Assembly: GCA_947499635.1 (NCBI GenBank)
Contig: CANMPD010000007.1
Coordinates: forward strand, 120,878-184,877
DNA: 64,000 bases
Direction: 5' to 3'
From: an uncultured Paracoccaceae bacterium
GTDB lineage: Bacteria; Pseudomonadota; Alphaproteobacteria; Rhodobacterales; Rhodobacteraceae
Shown: positions 26,201 to 35,986 of the stretch, in pieces
Layout of the letters: each line of letters opens with the position of its first letter
Position numbering within the stretch: position 1 is the first letter of the stretch
Position numbers and translations under genes: made by a program
The notes under the pieces: generated by a model
What the model was told of the DNA's origin: nothing
What the model saw: the letters and a program-made list of their open reading frames with translations, nothing else
Database searches by the model: none

Positions 26201-29200
26201 TTGTTCCAATTTATCTGGAAATACTCGCGCAAAGATCAATTGATATTGCTTGCTGTAACAGCATGCCTGTTCCCTTTACTGTATCTTACACTGGAATTGC
26301 CTAAGCGGATTATCAATGATGCAATCGGAGCGGGAAGCGATATCATTCCCGTTTTTGGTATTGAGGTTCCTCAGCTCAGTTATCTGTGGGGGCTTTGTGG
26401 CGCGTTCTTATTCGCTGTACTAGCACACGGCTTGCTTAAGATGCGGATCAACACCATGAAAGGTGTGCTGGCTGAACGCTTGCTACGTCGGTTCCGTTTT
26501 CAGCTTATCGCGCGTATCGTTCGTTTTCCTCAGCCTTATTTTGAACGGGTAAGTCAGGGCGAATTGGTGTCCATGGTGACCGCCGAAAGCGAGCCAATGG
26601 GTGGCTTGATGGGAGATGCCGTTAGCCAACCAGTGCTTCAGGCAGGCCAAATGGCGACTATTCTCTATTTTCTGTTTTCTCAAAGCGTTTGGTTTGGCCT
26701 TGCCGCAGTTGCATTAATCCCACTTCAGGGTTGGTTGATCCCAATGCTGCAGAGGCGTATTAATCTACTGAATAAAAAGAGAATTCACCAAGTTCGCATG
26801 TTGGCATCAGAAATTGGTGAGACAGCAATAGGTGCAGCGACTCTCAGAGCCAATGGAGGCTGGCGATATCGTATGGCCCGGATGACTGATCGTCTGGGTC
26901 GCTTGTATAATCTGCGTTTTGAGATCTATCAGAAAAAGTTCTTTATGAAGTTTATAAACAACTTCATCACGCAGTTGACGCCGTTCTTCTTTTATTCCGT
27001 TGGTGGGTATCTTGTTTTGATGGGCGATGTCTCTCTAGGCGCGTTAGTTGCGGCGTTAGCTGCCTATAAAGACCTTGCTTCGCCCTGGAAGGAACTGCTG
27101 ACCTATTACAATCAGACACAAGATATGTCGTTGCGATGGGAAATTATTCTGGAACGTTTCGCTCCTGCGGGCATGGTCGACGAAGATTTGTTGTTTGGGC
27201 CCGCTGACACGGAAACGCGATTAAAAGGGGATATCCTTTTAAAACATGTGAACGTTCGGGATACGGATGGAAACCTGGTTCTAGAAGATCTGACGGCGAC
27301 GTTTCAGCAAGGTCATACGATTGCAGTAACAGCCCCTTCTGAGGAAGATCGTCGTGCTTTTGCAGATGTTTTGATGCGAGAAGTACTCCCGACCAACGGA
27401 ATGGTCTCTTTGGGCGGACGTGATGTCCGTGATCTGCACCAAAGTGTTCTTGCGGCATGTCTTGGTTATGCATCGTCGAGACCTGTTCTCTTTAAAGGGT
27501 CTTTTGGCGAAAACGTTATGATGCCAATGCGAACTGCGCCGCTTGAAGCTGCGCCTGACAAATCGGCTTTGCTAGATGCGCAACGGGCAGGGAACAGCGA
27601 AGATTCATTCGAAGTCGACTGGATTGATCCGCAACTCGCCGGATTTACGCAAAAGCATGAATTACGGGCATGGTGGTTGCAGTTGATTGCAGGCAGCGGC
27701 GCACGAGATGTGCTTTTTCGTCGTGGCGTAGATCTTGAGTTTCAAGCTTTGGATCATCCGCAGCTGGCTGAAGCTCTCATTGAATTGCGGCCAAAGGTTC
27801 GGAGTGCGATTACAGAGGCAGGGCTGGCGGAGTTTGTTTATTTCAACGCACCCGATCGATATAACCCTGCTTTGCCTGTTGCAGAAAACCTATTGTATGC
27901 TTCACCGCGTGGTGATGTTTCCTTTGAACAACTGCGCCAACAAACAGGCTTTTTAAGTACGATCCGCAGAATTGGCTTGGAACAAGACTTGCTAAACCTC
28001 GCGCAAGATGTGCTGGATATGCTGCGCCAAATTTTTGGTATTGATGGCACGGATCATCCGTTGTTCCAGAAGATTGGTCTAGACCCACGTGATTTTGAAG
28101 CAGCTCTTACGGTCTTGCAAAAGTTGCGGACGCAGGGGGCTGATGTTCTGTCAAAGGATGAGTTAGCGCAGATGCTGATTGTATCCTTTTCTGTGTCAGC
28201 TGAGTCGATTGGCCCAGCGTTTACCGATGCAATGGAAGAGCGCATTTTGTCGTTACGCAGCTCTCATGGGTTTGAATTGTTGTCTACTTTGGGTGATCTG
28301 TTCGAACCTTTGTCAGATGACCGTTTTGTTCCGCGTTTCAACGTTTACGAAAATGCTCTGTTTGGGCAGATTTCAGATTCCGCAGGTGCGCGCGGCGAAG
28401 ACATACGCCGGTTGATCGGAGAGGTATTGTGCAAAGCTGGGCTTGGGGATGCGATTGTTGAGTTGATTTTTGATTTGCCTGTCGCTGTGGGTGGTCAAGG
28501 ACTTGGGGCCAGTTATGCTGAACCATTAGCATTTTGTCGGGCAACGATTAAAAAGCCCGATATTTTGATTCTGAATGAACCGTTGAAAAGCTTTAAAGCA
28601 AGTACGCGCAAACTGATGCAACGCAACATGCGTAAGTTGTTGCCTGATACAACCATAATTTTTCTGCAGTCGGAATTTTCTGACACTGACAGTTTCGATG
28701 CCGTATTTGAATTGCGGCATGGGCGATTGTTGTCAGATACTCCAGCGCTTCAAAGTGAGACGGAAGACAGCGCCGCATCGATTGATTTGTCTCGTAAACT
28801 ACGAGCGTTAGAAAGCACTCAATTATTCTCTAGCCTCACGCGTCGTCAATTACGTCTGTTGGCATTTGGGGCACGTTGGTATTCTGCGGATGCGGGCACT
28901 GTTGTTTTTAATAAGGATGATGCAGCATCGGATGGTGCTTATCTTATCATCGATGGGGATGCTGGACTTTATCTCCCGGGCGAAGATGGGGAAAACCGAT
29001 TAATTACAACTGTTGATGCTGGGATGCTCGTTGGTGAGCTTGGTTTGATTCGCAAAGAACCACGGGCTTTGACGATGGTTGCTGAAAGCGCTCTTACGTG
29101 CTTGCGTATCGGTGAAGAAGAGTTTCTGGCTGTTGTGGAAAATGACGCACATACGGCATTTAAACTGTTACAGGTTGTTTCGGGGTATGTCGCGCGGTAG
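26201..29200 (+). CDS. ABC transporter-like protein with degenerate, split ATPase domain and cyclic-nucleotide-binding domain
   Basis: 999 residues from TTG 26201. An ATA codon at 26189 with GGAG 7 bases upstream may be the real start (see findings). Residues 1-330 are an ABC type-I transmembrane domain (about six helices). The ATPase region begins near 345, but Walker A is replaced by TAPSEEDRRAF, with no GK[ST]. About 300 residues of insertion separate it from a signature-like VGGQGLGASYAEPLAFCRA and a weak Walker B DILILNEP (N for D). Residues about 870-999 form a cyclic-nucleotide-binding-like beta roll (GAYLIIDGDAGLYLPGEDGE, GMLVGELGLIRKEPRAL). ATP hydrolysis looks doubtful. Transport or signalling role unknown. 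Confidence 0.8.
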   Translation: MFQFIWKYSRKDQLILLAVTACLFPLLYLTLELPKRIINDAIGAGSDIIPVFGIEVPQLSYLWGLCGAFLFAVLAHGLLKMRINTMKGVLAERLLRRFRFQLIARIVRFPQPYFERVSQGELVSMVTAESEPMGGLMGDAVSQPVLQAGQMATILYFLFSQSVWFGLAAVALIPLQGWLIPMLQRRINLLNKKRIHQVRMLASEIGETAIGAATLRANGGWRYRMARMTDRLGRLYNLRFEIYQKKFFMKFINNFITQLTPFFFYSVGGYLVLMGDVSLGALVAALAAYKDLASPWKELLTYYNQTQDMSLRWEIILERFAPAGMVDEDLLFGPADTETRLKGDILLKHVNVRDTDGNLVLEDLTATFQQGHTIAVTAPSEEDRRAFADVLMREVLPTNGMVSLGGRDVRDLHQSVLAACLGYASSRPVLFKGSFGENVMMPMRTAPLEAAPDKSALLDAQRAGNSEDSFEVDWIDPQLAGFTQKHELRAWWLQLIAGSGARDVLFRRGVDLEFQALDHPQLAEALIELRPKVRSAITEAGLAEFVYFNAPDRYNPALPVAENLLYASPRGDVSFEQLRQQTGFLSTIRRIGLEQDLLNLAQDVLDMLRQIFGIDGTDHPLFQKIGLDPRDFEAALTVLQKLRTQGADVLSKDELAQMLIVSFSVSAESIGPAFTDAMEERILSLRSSHGFELLSTLGDLFEPLSDDRFVPRFNVYENALFGQISDSAGARGEDIRRLIGEVLCKAGLGDAIVELIFDLPVAVGGQGLGASYAEPLAFCRATIKKPDILILNEPLKSFKASTRKLMQRNMRKLLPDTTIIFLQSEFSDTDSFDAVFELRHGRLLSDTPALQSETEDSAASIDLSRKLRALESTQLFSSLTRRQLRLLAFGARWYSADAGTVVFNKDDAASDGAYLIIDGDAGLYLPGEDGENRLITTVDAGMLVGELGLIRKEPRALTMVAESALTCLRIGEEEFLAVVENDAHTAFKLLQVVSGYVAR

Positions 29201-29333
29201 ATTGTTGCGGATGGCCTTTTGTATTTTCTGTGAGATACATCCGCGGCTGGCATAATGACTGCATCAGCTGTCTCAAGATTGATTGCGTTGTATCAATCGG
29301 CGCTGTAATGCCAAAAATTCGTTAACCCCATAC

Positions 29334-30137
29334 CTACAGTGTGGCTACGCTGATGTGGCCGGTGTCCTGCAAGAATGATGTAATTATCTCGGCATAGGCT
29401 TGAGGTTGATCTATGCAGGGGAGGTGGCCCGTGTTCTTGATCAATTTAAAGCGCGAACCTGGAACAAGATCCGTGGTTTCGCGGACTAAATCAGGGGGTG
29501 TTGACTTATCATGGCTGCCGGCAATACCAAGTGTTGGAAGTCGTAACCCTGATGTTGGTGTGTAAAAATCAGTGCCGGCAATAGCCGCACAACAGCCAAG
29601 ATATCCCTCAAGAGGCTGGGTTTCGAACATTTCCTGCCACCGTTTGCAGGCCGCGCTGTTGCGAAACGGGGCAGGGAACCAACGGTCCATTGTGGCCGCA
29701 CCAATGGTCGAGAGATCTTTATCAGCAACAGCTTGGATGCGTTGCTGCCAAATATCTGGAGTGCCAACTTTGGCTGCAGTATTGGATAGAACCAGCGCAC
29801 GGATTTGATCCATACGTTTTACTGCCAGCCCTTGGCCAATGATCCCACCAAGGGAAATCCCGACAAATACGGCTTCCTGAATTTCGCAAAAATCAAGGAG
29901 ACGCTCTGTATCTCGAATTAAAGATCCCATAGAATAAGGCGCTGGTGGAACAGATGAGCCACCGTGCCCCCGCATATCGAACCGTAAAATTCGCAAGTTG
30001 GCCGGGAGAGCCGCGACGACGTCGTCCCAAATTGCCAATGTCGTTGCGAGTGAATTCGCGAGAACCAGCGGTGCGCCGTCGATTGGGCCGTCGATACGGT
30101 AGTTTAATTGTACGTTACCCAAATCAGCAATTGGCAT
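29334..30137 (-). CDS. pcaD: 3-oxoadipate enol-lactonase-like alpha/beta hydrolase
   Basis: 267 residues. The nucleophile elbow GISLGG (S near residue 94), the acid in GIAGSHDKSTPPDLV and the His in IKNTGHLPCIDQP form a catalytic triad. The overall run, including LANSLATTLAIWDDVV and RFDMRGHGGSSVPPAPYSM, follows the PcaD family, which opens the lactone ring in the beta-ketoadipate pathway. No other pca gene is in the window, so the assignment to that pathway is by sequence resemblance only. Follows a second hydrolase by 64 bases on the same strand. Confidence 0.75.
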   Translation of the reverse strand: MPIADLGNVQLNYRIDGPIDGAPLVLANSLATTLAIWDDVVAALPANLRILRFDMRGHGGSSVPPAPYSMGSLIRDTERLLDFCEIQEAVFVGISLGGIIGQGLAVKRMDQIRALVLSNTAAKVGTPDIWQQRIQAVADKDLSTIGAATMDRWFPAPFRNSAACKRWQEMFETQPLEGYLGCCAAIAGTDFYTPTSGLRLPTLGIAGSHDKSTPPDLVRETTDLVPGSRFKLIKNTGHLPCIDQPQAYAEIITSFLQDTGHISVATL

Positions 30138-30201
30138 TGACGTGTCCTTTAAAAATTTGGGTTACACTATGTAAACTTAGTCAGGATGGCAAATTGCCAT
30201 T

Positions 30202-31065
30202 TCAGGCCGCGGTTTCGCGTGTGATTTGTATAAGTATGTCATGAATGAGCGTAATAGCTTCAGGTTCATCCAAATATGGAATATGTCCACGATCTGGCAA
30301 TTCAATAGCCTTTAAAGATAGGAGTTTTTCTTGCATCTGATTATAGGTTTTCTGGCTAAGAATATCAGAGTTTTCCGCGCGAATAACAGCGCTTGGCAGC
30401 CCATCCAATGCTTGAAACCACGGCCATAGACTTGGTTGTTCGGGCAGTTCCGCTACGGCCGCGGCTTGTTCTAAAAACGCATCGCGTAGCTTGGGATCAT
30501 AACGCAACGCAAGGCCGCTTTCTGTCGCGTCGTAGAATACACGGGCATCTTCAAGCCAGCGCTCTTGCGGTAGGTTTGGAAAATCTTGACCGAGTGCGCG
30601 TTCAAGGTGTTTGGCTGCTTGGATGTGTGTTTTCGCGGCTGGTCTACGCCCAAGGTAGTCATAAATGCGCTCTAACCCGGTGCTATCAAGGTCGGGTCCT
30701 ACATCGTTTAATATGATGGCTGAGAGACGGTGTTTCGCAGTCGCAGCAAGACACATTGCAACCAATCCACCACGTGACGTGCCGATGAGCGCTGCATGTT
30801 CGAGATTGAGATGATCCATAAGTGCAATAACATCCATAGCCTCACGGAACACATTATAGGTCGTATAATCGGTGGCGTATTGCGACCGTCCACGGCCGCG
30901 CGGGTCAAGATAAATGGCGCGATACTCTGAGAGATGAGGGCGGAGGTAGCGGAAATCCTGCCCGTCACGCGTAAGACCCGGTAAGCATATGACGGCTGGG
31001 GCATCTTGTGGGCCGCTATCTTCGAAATATAACGAGAGATCGTCATCTGTTTTAAAAGTACTCAT
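30202..31065 (-). CDS. Alpha/beta hydrolase
   Basis: 287 residues. The fold is shown by LPGLTRDGQDFRYL, YLDPRGRGRSQYA, the nucleophile elbow IGTSRGG (S near residue 95) and the C-terminal PDRGHIPYLDEPEAI. The acid is probably the Asp or Glu in IRAENSDILS. Esterase or lactonase activity is likely, with unknown substrate. Upstream of the pcaD-like gene on the same strand, probably co-transcribed. Confidence 0.85.
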   Translation of the reverse strand: MSTFKTDDDLSLYFEDSGPQDAPAVICLPGLTRDGQDFRYLRPHLSEYRAIYLDPRGRGRSQYATDYTTYNVFREAMDVIALMDHLNLEHAALIGTSRGGLVAMCLAATAKHRLSAIILNDVGPDLDSTGLERIYDYLGRRPAAKTHIQAAKHLERALGQDFPNLPQERWLEDARVFYDATESGLALRYDPKLRDAFLEQAAAVAELPEQPSLWPWFQALDGLPSAVIRAENSDILSQKTYNQMQEKLLSLKAIELPDRGHIPYLDEPEAITLIHDILIQITRETAA

Positions 31066-31205
31066 GATATTCCTCGGATGCGGTTTTATTCTAACTTTGC
31101 ACAGGTTTTCCCTGAAACAGAGCGGAAAAGTAAAAGGGTGCGGGTTTACACCGTAAATTTAGCAGATAGTGTGCGGGCCTTCAAAATGTTGAAAGGATGG
31201 CTCGG

Positions 31206-31676
31206 ATGGCCGCAGTAAAACAAGGCGACGTTGTTCGTATTCACTATACCGGCAAATTGCGGGACGGGTCCGTCTTTGACAGTTCCCAAGGGCGGGAGCC
31301 TTTAGAGTTCACTGTCGGTGCAGGGCATGTGATTAAAGGAATGGATGATGGAATGTTGGGCTTGGAAGTCGGACAGTCCAAGCTGCTGGAAATCTTATGT
31401 GAAGAGGCTTATGGGCCGGTAAACCCCGAAGCACGCCAGACTATCCCACGTGAGAGCATTCCAGCGGATATTCCGCTTGAAGTTGGAATTCAGCTGCAAA
31501 TGCAATCGCCAGATGGACATGTGATGCCGGTAACCGTTGTCGAAGTCGCTGAAGCGGCAGTCACGCTGGATGCAAACCATCAATTGGCCGGAGAAGACCT
31601 CATTTTTGATGTTGAACTGGTTTCCATTAATGCACCTAAAGCAGTCGAACACGGAAATGGTTGCGGGTGCTGCTAG
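31206..31676 (+). CDS. FKBP-type peptidyl-prolyl isomerase, SlyD-like
   Basis: 156 residues from ATG 31206. The ATG at 31197 is in frame, but AAGG at 31193-31196 is correctly spaced only for 31206. An FKBP domain split by an insert-in-flap (IF) chaperone domain is visible: VRIHYTGKLRDGSVFDSS, then FTVGAGHVIKGMDDGMLGLE, then the IF segment around GPVNPEARQTIPRESIPAD, and the FKBP return AGEDLIFDVELVSI. The Cys-rich tail GNGCGCC could bind metal, as in SlyD. Cytoplasmic folding catalyst. Confidence 0.9.
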   Translation: MAAVKQGDVVRIHYTGKLRDGSVFDSSQGREPLEFTVGAGHVIKGMDDGMLGLEVGQSKLLEILCEEAYGPVNPEARQTIPRESIPADIPLEVGIQLQMQSPDGHVMPVTVVEVAEAAVTLDANHQLAGEDLIFDVELVSINAPKAVEHGNGCGCC

Positions 31677-31692
31677 GTAGATAGGTGGCCAA

Positions 31693-31719
31693 TAAAGGGT
31701 GATGCATTAGCACCCTTTA
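31693..31719 (+). terminator. Terminator-like hairpin after the SlyD-like gene
   Basis: TAAAGGGTG (31693-31701) pairs with CACCCTTTA (31711-31719), a 9-base stem with a 9-base loop, shortly after the stop codon. Followed by AAAAG rather than T, so it may act mainly on RNA stability. Confidence 0.55.
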
Positions 31720-31727
31720 AAAGAAGT

Positions 31728-31754
31728 CTGTCCAGCTCGGGTTGAGCTGGACAG
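31728..31754 (-). terminator. Intrinsic terminator of the fab operon
   Basis: CTGTCCAGCTC (31728-31738) and GAGCTGGACAG (31744-31754) form an 11-base perfect stem with a 5-base loop. On the minus strand it is followed by ACTTCTTTT, 13 bases beyond the fabI stop. Fits an intrinsic terminator for fabA-fabB-fabI. Confidence 0.75.
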
Positions 31755-31766
31755 GCGAACTGACTT

Positions 31767-32558
31767 TTAAAGACTGTCTTGTTGGGGCATCCCTAAGACG
31801 TGAAACCCTCCGTCAACGCGAATAATTTCACCGGACGTGTATGCGCCCGCATCCGATGCAAGGTAAACGGCAGTGCCACCAACAGCTTCGAGTGTCGCAT
31901 TGGAGCGAAGAGGCGCGTTTTCTTCGGTGTGGCGGAACGTTTTACGTGCCCCACCAATAGCCGCACCTGCAAGGGTTTTCATCGGACCGGGTGAAATCGC
32001 GTTTACACGAATGCCTTCTGGACCCAAATCATTTGCAAGATAACGTGTCGCACTTTCAAGAGCAGCCTTTGCGACACCCATGACATTATAGTTGGGAACA
32101 ACGCGGTTGGAACCTTGATAGGTCAAGGTCAATAGCGTACCGCCATTGTCCTTCATCATAGGATAGGCACGACGCGCAACTTCGATGAATGAATAAGCAG
32201 AGATATCCATAGAGTTCGCAAAATTTGCCCGACTGGTGTCAAGAAAACGACCCGTGAGTTCGTTTTTATCTGAGTAGGCAATCGCGTGGACAATGAAATC
32301 AATTGTTCCCCAGCGCTCCTGTAGCTGTGCGAATGCATTATCCAACGAGGCGTCGTCGGTGACATCTACATCTACCATAAAGTCGCTGCCAACAGACTGG
32401 GCCAATGGCTCAAGGCGTTTGCCAAAGGCATCGCCTTGATAGGTGAATGCGAGTTCAGCCCCGGCTTCTGCACAGGCTTTTGCAATGCCCCAAGCGATTG
32501 AGCGCTCGTTCGCAACGCCCATGATCAAGCCACGTTTTCCGGTTAACACGCCAGTCAT
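31767..32558 (-). CDS. fabI: Enoyl-[acyl-carrier-protein] reductase (NADH)
   Basis: 263 residues, usual size. The divergent SDR cofactor motif GVANERSIAWGIAKACAEAG is the FabI hallmark. The catalytic set is Tyr in YNVMGVAKAALE with its Lys six residues on, plus the upstream Tyr of LTYQGS. ISPGPMKTLAGAAIGG is the substrate loop. It performs the last step of each fatty-acid elongation cycle. It starts 4 bases after the fabB stop. Confidence 0.96.
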   Translation of the reverse strand: MTGVLTGKRGLIMGVANERSIAWGIAKACAEAGAELAFTYQGDAFGKRLEPLAQSVGSDFMVDVDVTDDASLDNAFAQLQERWGTIDFIVHAIAYSDKNELTGRFLDTSRANFANSMDISAYSFIEVARRAYPMMKDNGGTLLTLTYQGSNRVVPNYNVMGVAKAALESATRYLANDLGPEGIRVNAISPGPMKTLAGAAIGGARKTFRHTEENAPLRSNATLEAVGGTAVYLASDAGAYTSGEIIRVDGGFHVLGMPQQDSL

Positions 32559-32562
32559 GATC

Positions 32563-33792
32563 TTATCCTCTATACTTGCTCAGAACCATCGAGCCGTTTG
32601 TGCCGCCAAAACCAAAGCTATTGGTCATGACACTGTCAAGATCTGCATTTTCGACAAAATCGGTTACCACTTCACCGGCTTGGATGCCTTCTGCAAGGGT
32701 ATCAACGTTGATCGAGGGGGTGATAAAGTCATTGTCTAGCATCAGCAGGCAGAAAATAGCTTCAAGTGCACCTGCCGCGCCTTGCGCATGGCCAGTCATT
32801 GATTTTGTTGAAGAAACTGGCGGAACCTTGCCTTCTCCAAAGACGCGGCGCGCGGCTTCAATCTCGCCCACGTCACCAACAGGCGTAGATGTGCCATGTG
32901 CGTTGATGTAGGATATTTTACGGCCTTCGGGCAACGTTTGTAAGGCGAGGCGCATCGCGCGTTCTCCACCTTCGCCAGAAGGGGCAACCATGTCATGACC
33001 GTCAGATGTCGCGGCAAACCCGGTTACTTCGGCGTAAATTTTTGCACCACGCGCCAAGGCATGATCCAGATCCTCAAGGACAACGATACCGCCGCCGCCA
33101 GAGATTACAAATCCGTCGCGATCTTGGTCGAACGCGCGCGAAGCCTTGGTTGGGTCGTCATTTTTCTTGGAGGACATAGCGCCCATGGCGTCAAACAAAC
33201 AGGACAACGTCCAATCCAATTCCTCACCACCACCTGCAAACATGACATCTTGTTTGCCCATCATAATCTGCTCGGCAGCATTTCCGATGCAATGCAAAGA
33301 TGTCGAGCAAGCGGAGGTGATCGAATAGTTAACACCTTTGATCTTAAACGCTGTCGAGAGATTGGCAGAGATGGTCGATGACATGCACTTTGGAACCGCG
33401 AACGGTCCAATGCGTTTGGTGGCGCCGGTTTTGGCAACCGTTTGATGCGCTGTTAGCAGGGCTGATGTCGATGGACCACCTGATCCTGCAACAAGGCCCG
33501 TGCGTTCATTGACGATTTGACCTTCGTTTAGCCCTGAATCCGCAATCGCTTGTTGCATCGCGATATGTGCATAAGCAGCGCCATCCCCCATAAAACGCAG
33601 GGCGCGTTTGTCGATATGCTCAGCGGTGTTGATTTTTAACGTACCCGCGATCTGACTGCGAAAGCCATGTTCAGCCATCTCGGGGCTGGCTTCGATACCA
33701 GATTTTCCTGCACGCAAAGAGGCGAGAACTTCTTCTGCGTTGTTGCCGATGGAACTTACAATGCCCAGACCGGTTACGACTACACGACGCAT
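32563..33792 (-). CDS. fabB: 3-oxoacyl-[acyl-carrier-protein] synthase I
   Basis: 409 residues. The Cys-His-His triad is visible in [22 protein letters not shown] and [12 protein letters not shown], and the C-terminus has the typical [16 protein letters not shown]. Together with FabA it is needed to elongate unsaturated acyl chains. Lies 63 bases after fabA and 4 bases before fabI, clearly one operon. Confidence 0.95.
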   Translation of the reverse strand: MRRVVVTGLGIVSSIGNNAEEVLASLRAGKSGIEASPEMAEHGFRSQIAGTLKINTAEHIDKRALRFMGDGAAYAHIAMQQAIADSGLNEGQIVNERTGLVAGSGGPSTSALLTAHQTVAKTGATKRIGPFAVPKCMSSTISANLSTAFKIKGVNYSITSACSTSLHCIGNAAEQIMMGKQDVMFAGGGEELDWTLSCLFDAMGAMSSKKNDDPTKASRAFDQDRDGFVISGGGGIVVLEDLDHALARGAKIYAEVTGFAATSDGHDMVAPSGEGGERAMRLALQTLPEGRKISYINAHGTSTPVGDVGEIEAARRVFGEGKVPPVSSTKSMTGHAQGAAGALEAIFCLLMLDNDFITPSINVDTLAEGIQAGEVVTDFVENADLDSVMTNSFGFGGTNGSMVLSKYRG

Positions 33793-33855
33793 ATGCGTAC
33801 TCCCGAAATAAAATGTTATAAACCAGATATGATCGTTTCGTGGCTGTGCCTAGAG

Positions 33856-34365
33856 TTAGGCTTCAGATAGAGCCACTTTCATATCTTTCACTTCATAAGC
33901 CAGCTCGCCATCGATCTTAACAATACCATCTGCAACGCCCATGGTGAGGCGACGCGTTTGCACTGCCTTTGTAAAGTCGATTTCGTAGGTTAAAAGTTTG
34001 CTTTCAGGGCGAACCATGCTTTTGAGTTTGATTTCACCAACCCCAAGTGCATATCCGCGGCCTTGCCAGCCGCGCCAGCCCAAATTGAAACCTGTCAATT
34101 GCCACAGTCCATCAAGACCCAGGCAGCCGGGCATGATAGGGTTGCCGGGAAAGTGACATTCAAAGAACCACAGATCAGGTGTGATATCGAACTCGGCTAA
34201 AACATGACCTTTGCCATGTGCGCCGCCATCGTCACTTATATCGGTGATACGGTCCATCATTAGCATCGGAGGAGCAGGAAGCTGCGCGTTACCGGAGCCG
34301 AACAGCTCGCCACGGGCGCATTTTAGCAAGTCTTCCTTGTCGAAGCTGGTTGGATAATTGGCCAT
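33856..34365 (-). CDS. fabA: 3-hydroxydecanoyl-[acyl-carrier-protein] dehydratase/isomerase
   Basis: 169 residues from ATG 34365, chosen for the AGGAGG at 34376-34381 (minus strand) and because [14 protein letters not shown] is the usual N-terminus; the frame is open further upstream. The active site His and Asp are in [20 protein letters not shown]. It introduces the cis double bond into growing acyl chains. Divergent from irr across a 301-base region. Confidence 0.96.
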   Translation of the reverse strand: MANYPTSFDKEDLLKCARGELFGSGNAQLPAPPMLMMDRITDISDDGGAHGKGHVLAEFDITPDLWFFECHFPGNPIMPGCLGLDGLWQLTGFNLGWRGWQGRGYALGVGEIKLKSMVRPESKLLTYEIDFTKAVQTRRLTMGVADGIVKIDGELAYEVKDMKVALSEA

Positions 34366-34601
34366 TCCGGCGTGCCTCCTGACAGTTGTCATCTGATTTA
34401 CTTTTTGCACCCAATAACACTGCACGAAAGGGTCCTGCAAGAGTGACAAAGCGCTGGTAAAGCTTAAGGAAGGCAAAATGAGTTTCAACGCTATTAAATA
34501 TGGTGTTTCGCTTTGCCTCAGGCACTTGGTTGGTTCGGATTGATTGGCGTGGTTAAAATAACAGCTTGAAACATAGTTCTTGTCTGACGTGCAGGAATCT
34601 A

Positions 34602-34624
34602 ATTGAAAATCATTCGCATTCTAC
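34602..34624. promoter_or_regulatory. Candidate iron-box / Irr or Fur site between fabA and irr
   Basis: An A/T-rich stretch, TTGAAAATCATTCGCATTCTA, lies about 45 bases before the irr start. It resembles Fur-type boxes (AATGATTTTC on the other strand) and has TCTA/TAGA ends reminiscent of Irr elements. Symmetry is imperfect. The rest of the 34366-34666 region shows nothing else beyond the fabA ribosome site. Confidence 0.35.
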
Positions 34625-34666
34625 CATATACTGAAGAGTGAGTTTCGATAAGGCAGGATAAATAGA

Positions 34667-35083
34667 ATGATGCCGACCTATGAACAAATTGCGAGTGAAT
34701 GGCTTACGGAGGCAGGGCTGCGCCCGACGCGCCAACGGGTTACTCTTGCTGCGCTACTGGTTGGGGATGGTCAACACCGTCACGTAACTGCGGAAAGCCT
34801 ATTCGAATCTGCCAAAGATGAGGGCGCTGCGGTTTCGCTTGCGACTGTCTATAATACGCTGCGCGCGTTTTGTAGTGCAGGGGTTTTGCAAGAGATTACG
34901 GTTGATGGTGCAAAATCGTATTTTGATACGAATGTGCATGATCATCCTCATTTTTACTGGGAAGGTGATGGATGTGTAACCGATGCGCCATCGGAGGAGC
35001 TTGTGATACAAAGCTTACCACAGCCACCTGAGGGTACCGAGATTGCTTCGGTTGATGTGGTTATTCGATTGCGCAAAACCTAG
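34667..35083 (+). CDS. irr: Iron response regulator, Fur superfamily (Irr-like)
   Basis: 138 residues; ATG 34667 or 34670, with AGGCAGGA upstream at 34651-34658. The N-terminal winged helix has GLRPTRQRVTLAALL and VSLATVYNTLRAFCSAGVL, followed by the Fur-superfamily dimer domain. The HDHPHFYW stretch is the Irr-type His cluster in place of Fur's usual metal site. The protein ends without the Cys-pairs of classical Fur or Zur. In Rhodobacterales, Irr senses haem/iron status. Next to fabA as in many alphaproteobacteria. Confidence 0.85.
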   Translation: MMPTYEQIASEWLTEAGLRPTRQRVTLAALLVGDGQHRHVTAESLFESAKDEGAAVSLATVYNTLRAFCSAGVLQEITVDGAKSYFDTNVHDHPHFYWEGDGCVTDAPSEELVIQSLPQPPEGTEIASVDVVIRLRKT

Positions 35084-35116
35084 CGGTTCACGGGGTGCGT
35101 GGTCGTCTTGATTGTT

Positions 35117-35986
35117 TCAAAACCATTGCCCCGGCTCAATAAATCCTAAGTCCAGGAGTTGTTGAGATTTCCATTGGAACGGTTCTGAGTTGTGCCATTT
35201 GAAGTTTTGAATAGCATCACGAGATTTTGGATTGCGTCGCAGGGCTTTGGCTGTGCGAAATGAGCAAATGGCCGCAGTCAGGTTGTGATGCCAAGGGCAC
35301 GAATACGTATTGTATTCAGGATCACTCATTATGTGATCGGGGAGTAGGCTCAAATCAGGTTGCGTGCTGAAAATGCCGATCCGATCAATTCTACGGCTAG
35401 CGGCTGGGATGAATTCTTCGAATCGCCACCGCAACCCGCCATAAAAATTACGTTGACGCTCAAGGTAGTCAGCCGAGTTTGGAACTTGGCGACCAGTGCT
35501 ATAATAACCGGCGCGATCAAGCATTGCATGCTCTAAGGAGACGGCGTCAGGTGATGCATCTAAATCTTCTGCGTAAAGATCGATGACATAGGTTAACATG
35601 GCTGATCGCCGCTCTTCTCTGTGAAAAACCAGCATTTCGCCTACACTGCGCGTTTCGCAAAATGGAAAGAATAGATATTCCGCGTTAAAACAATAGTAGA
35701 TCCAACATGACGGTGTTGATGCTTTAATTACGGCATTTACAGCATTTTGGACCTGCTGTGACTGGCCGCAGGGATATATCACGTGATGGATTTGATCACT
35801 TAGTTCTGGGTCGATCTCGATTTCTGGCGAGGTGAATGCCACGACTGATCTAAAGCCAAGGCTCAGGTGGTGTTTTAAGGTCGAGCTAACCTCTACATTG
35901 TCTTCAACGAAAATGAGAGCAACCGGACCTTTAATCAGAAGCGAGCGACCACGTGAGAGAAAATTGTTAAGTGATGAATATATCAT
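35117..35986 (-). CDS. Hypothetical protein, possibly glycosyltransferase-related
   Basis: 289 residues from ATG 35986, preceded by AGGA on the minus strand; the frame is open upstream but would run into the miaB leader. It starts [20 protein letters not shown] and continues with [20 protein letters not shown], alternating strands and helices that would fit a GT-A-like nucleotide-binding fold, though no DxD is obvious. The C-terminal half is rich in aromatic residues and histidine ([15 protein letters not shown]). I recognise no catalytic motif. Divergent from miaB, 171 bases between starts. Confidence 0.5.
   Translation of the reverse strand: MIYSSLNNFLSRGRSLLIKGPVALIFVEDNVEVSSTLKHHLSLGFRSVVAFTSPEIEIDPELSDQIHHVIYPCGQSQQVQNAVNAVIKASTPSCWIYYCFNAEYLFFPFCETRSVGEMLVFHREERRSAMLTYVIDLYAEDLDASPDAVSLEHAMLDRAGYYSTGRQVPNSADYLERQRNFYGGLRWRFEEFIPAASRRIDRIGIFSTQPDLSLLPDHIMSDPEYNTYSCPWHHNLTAAICSFRTAKALRRNPKSRDAIQNFKWHNSEPFQWKSQQLLDLGFIEPGQWF

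Noticed and set aside
29201..29333. GCGGATG ... CATCCGC inverted repeat after the ABC/CNB gene as a terminator
   Set aside because: Loop is long (about 24 bases) and no T-tract follows; too weak to call.
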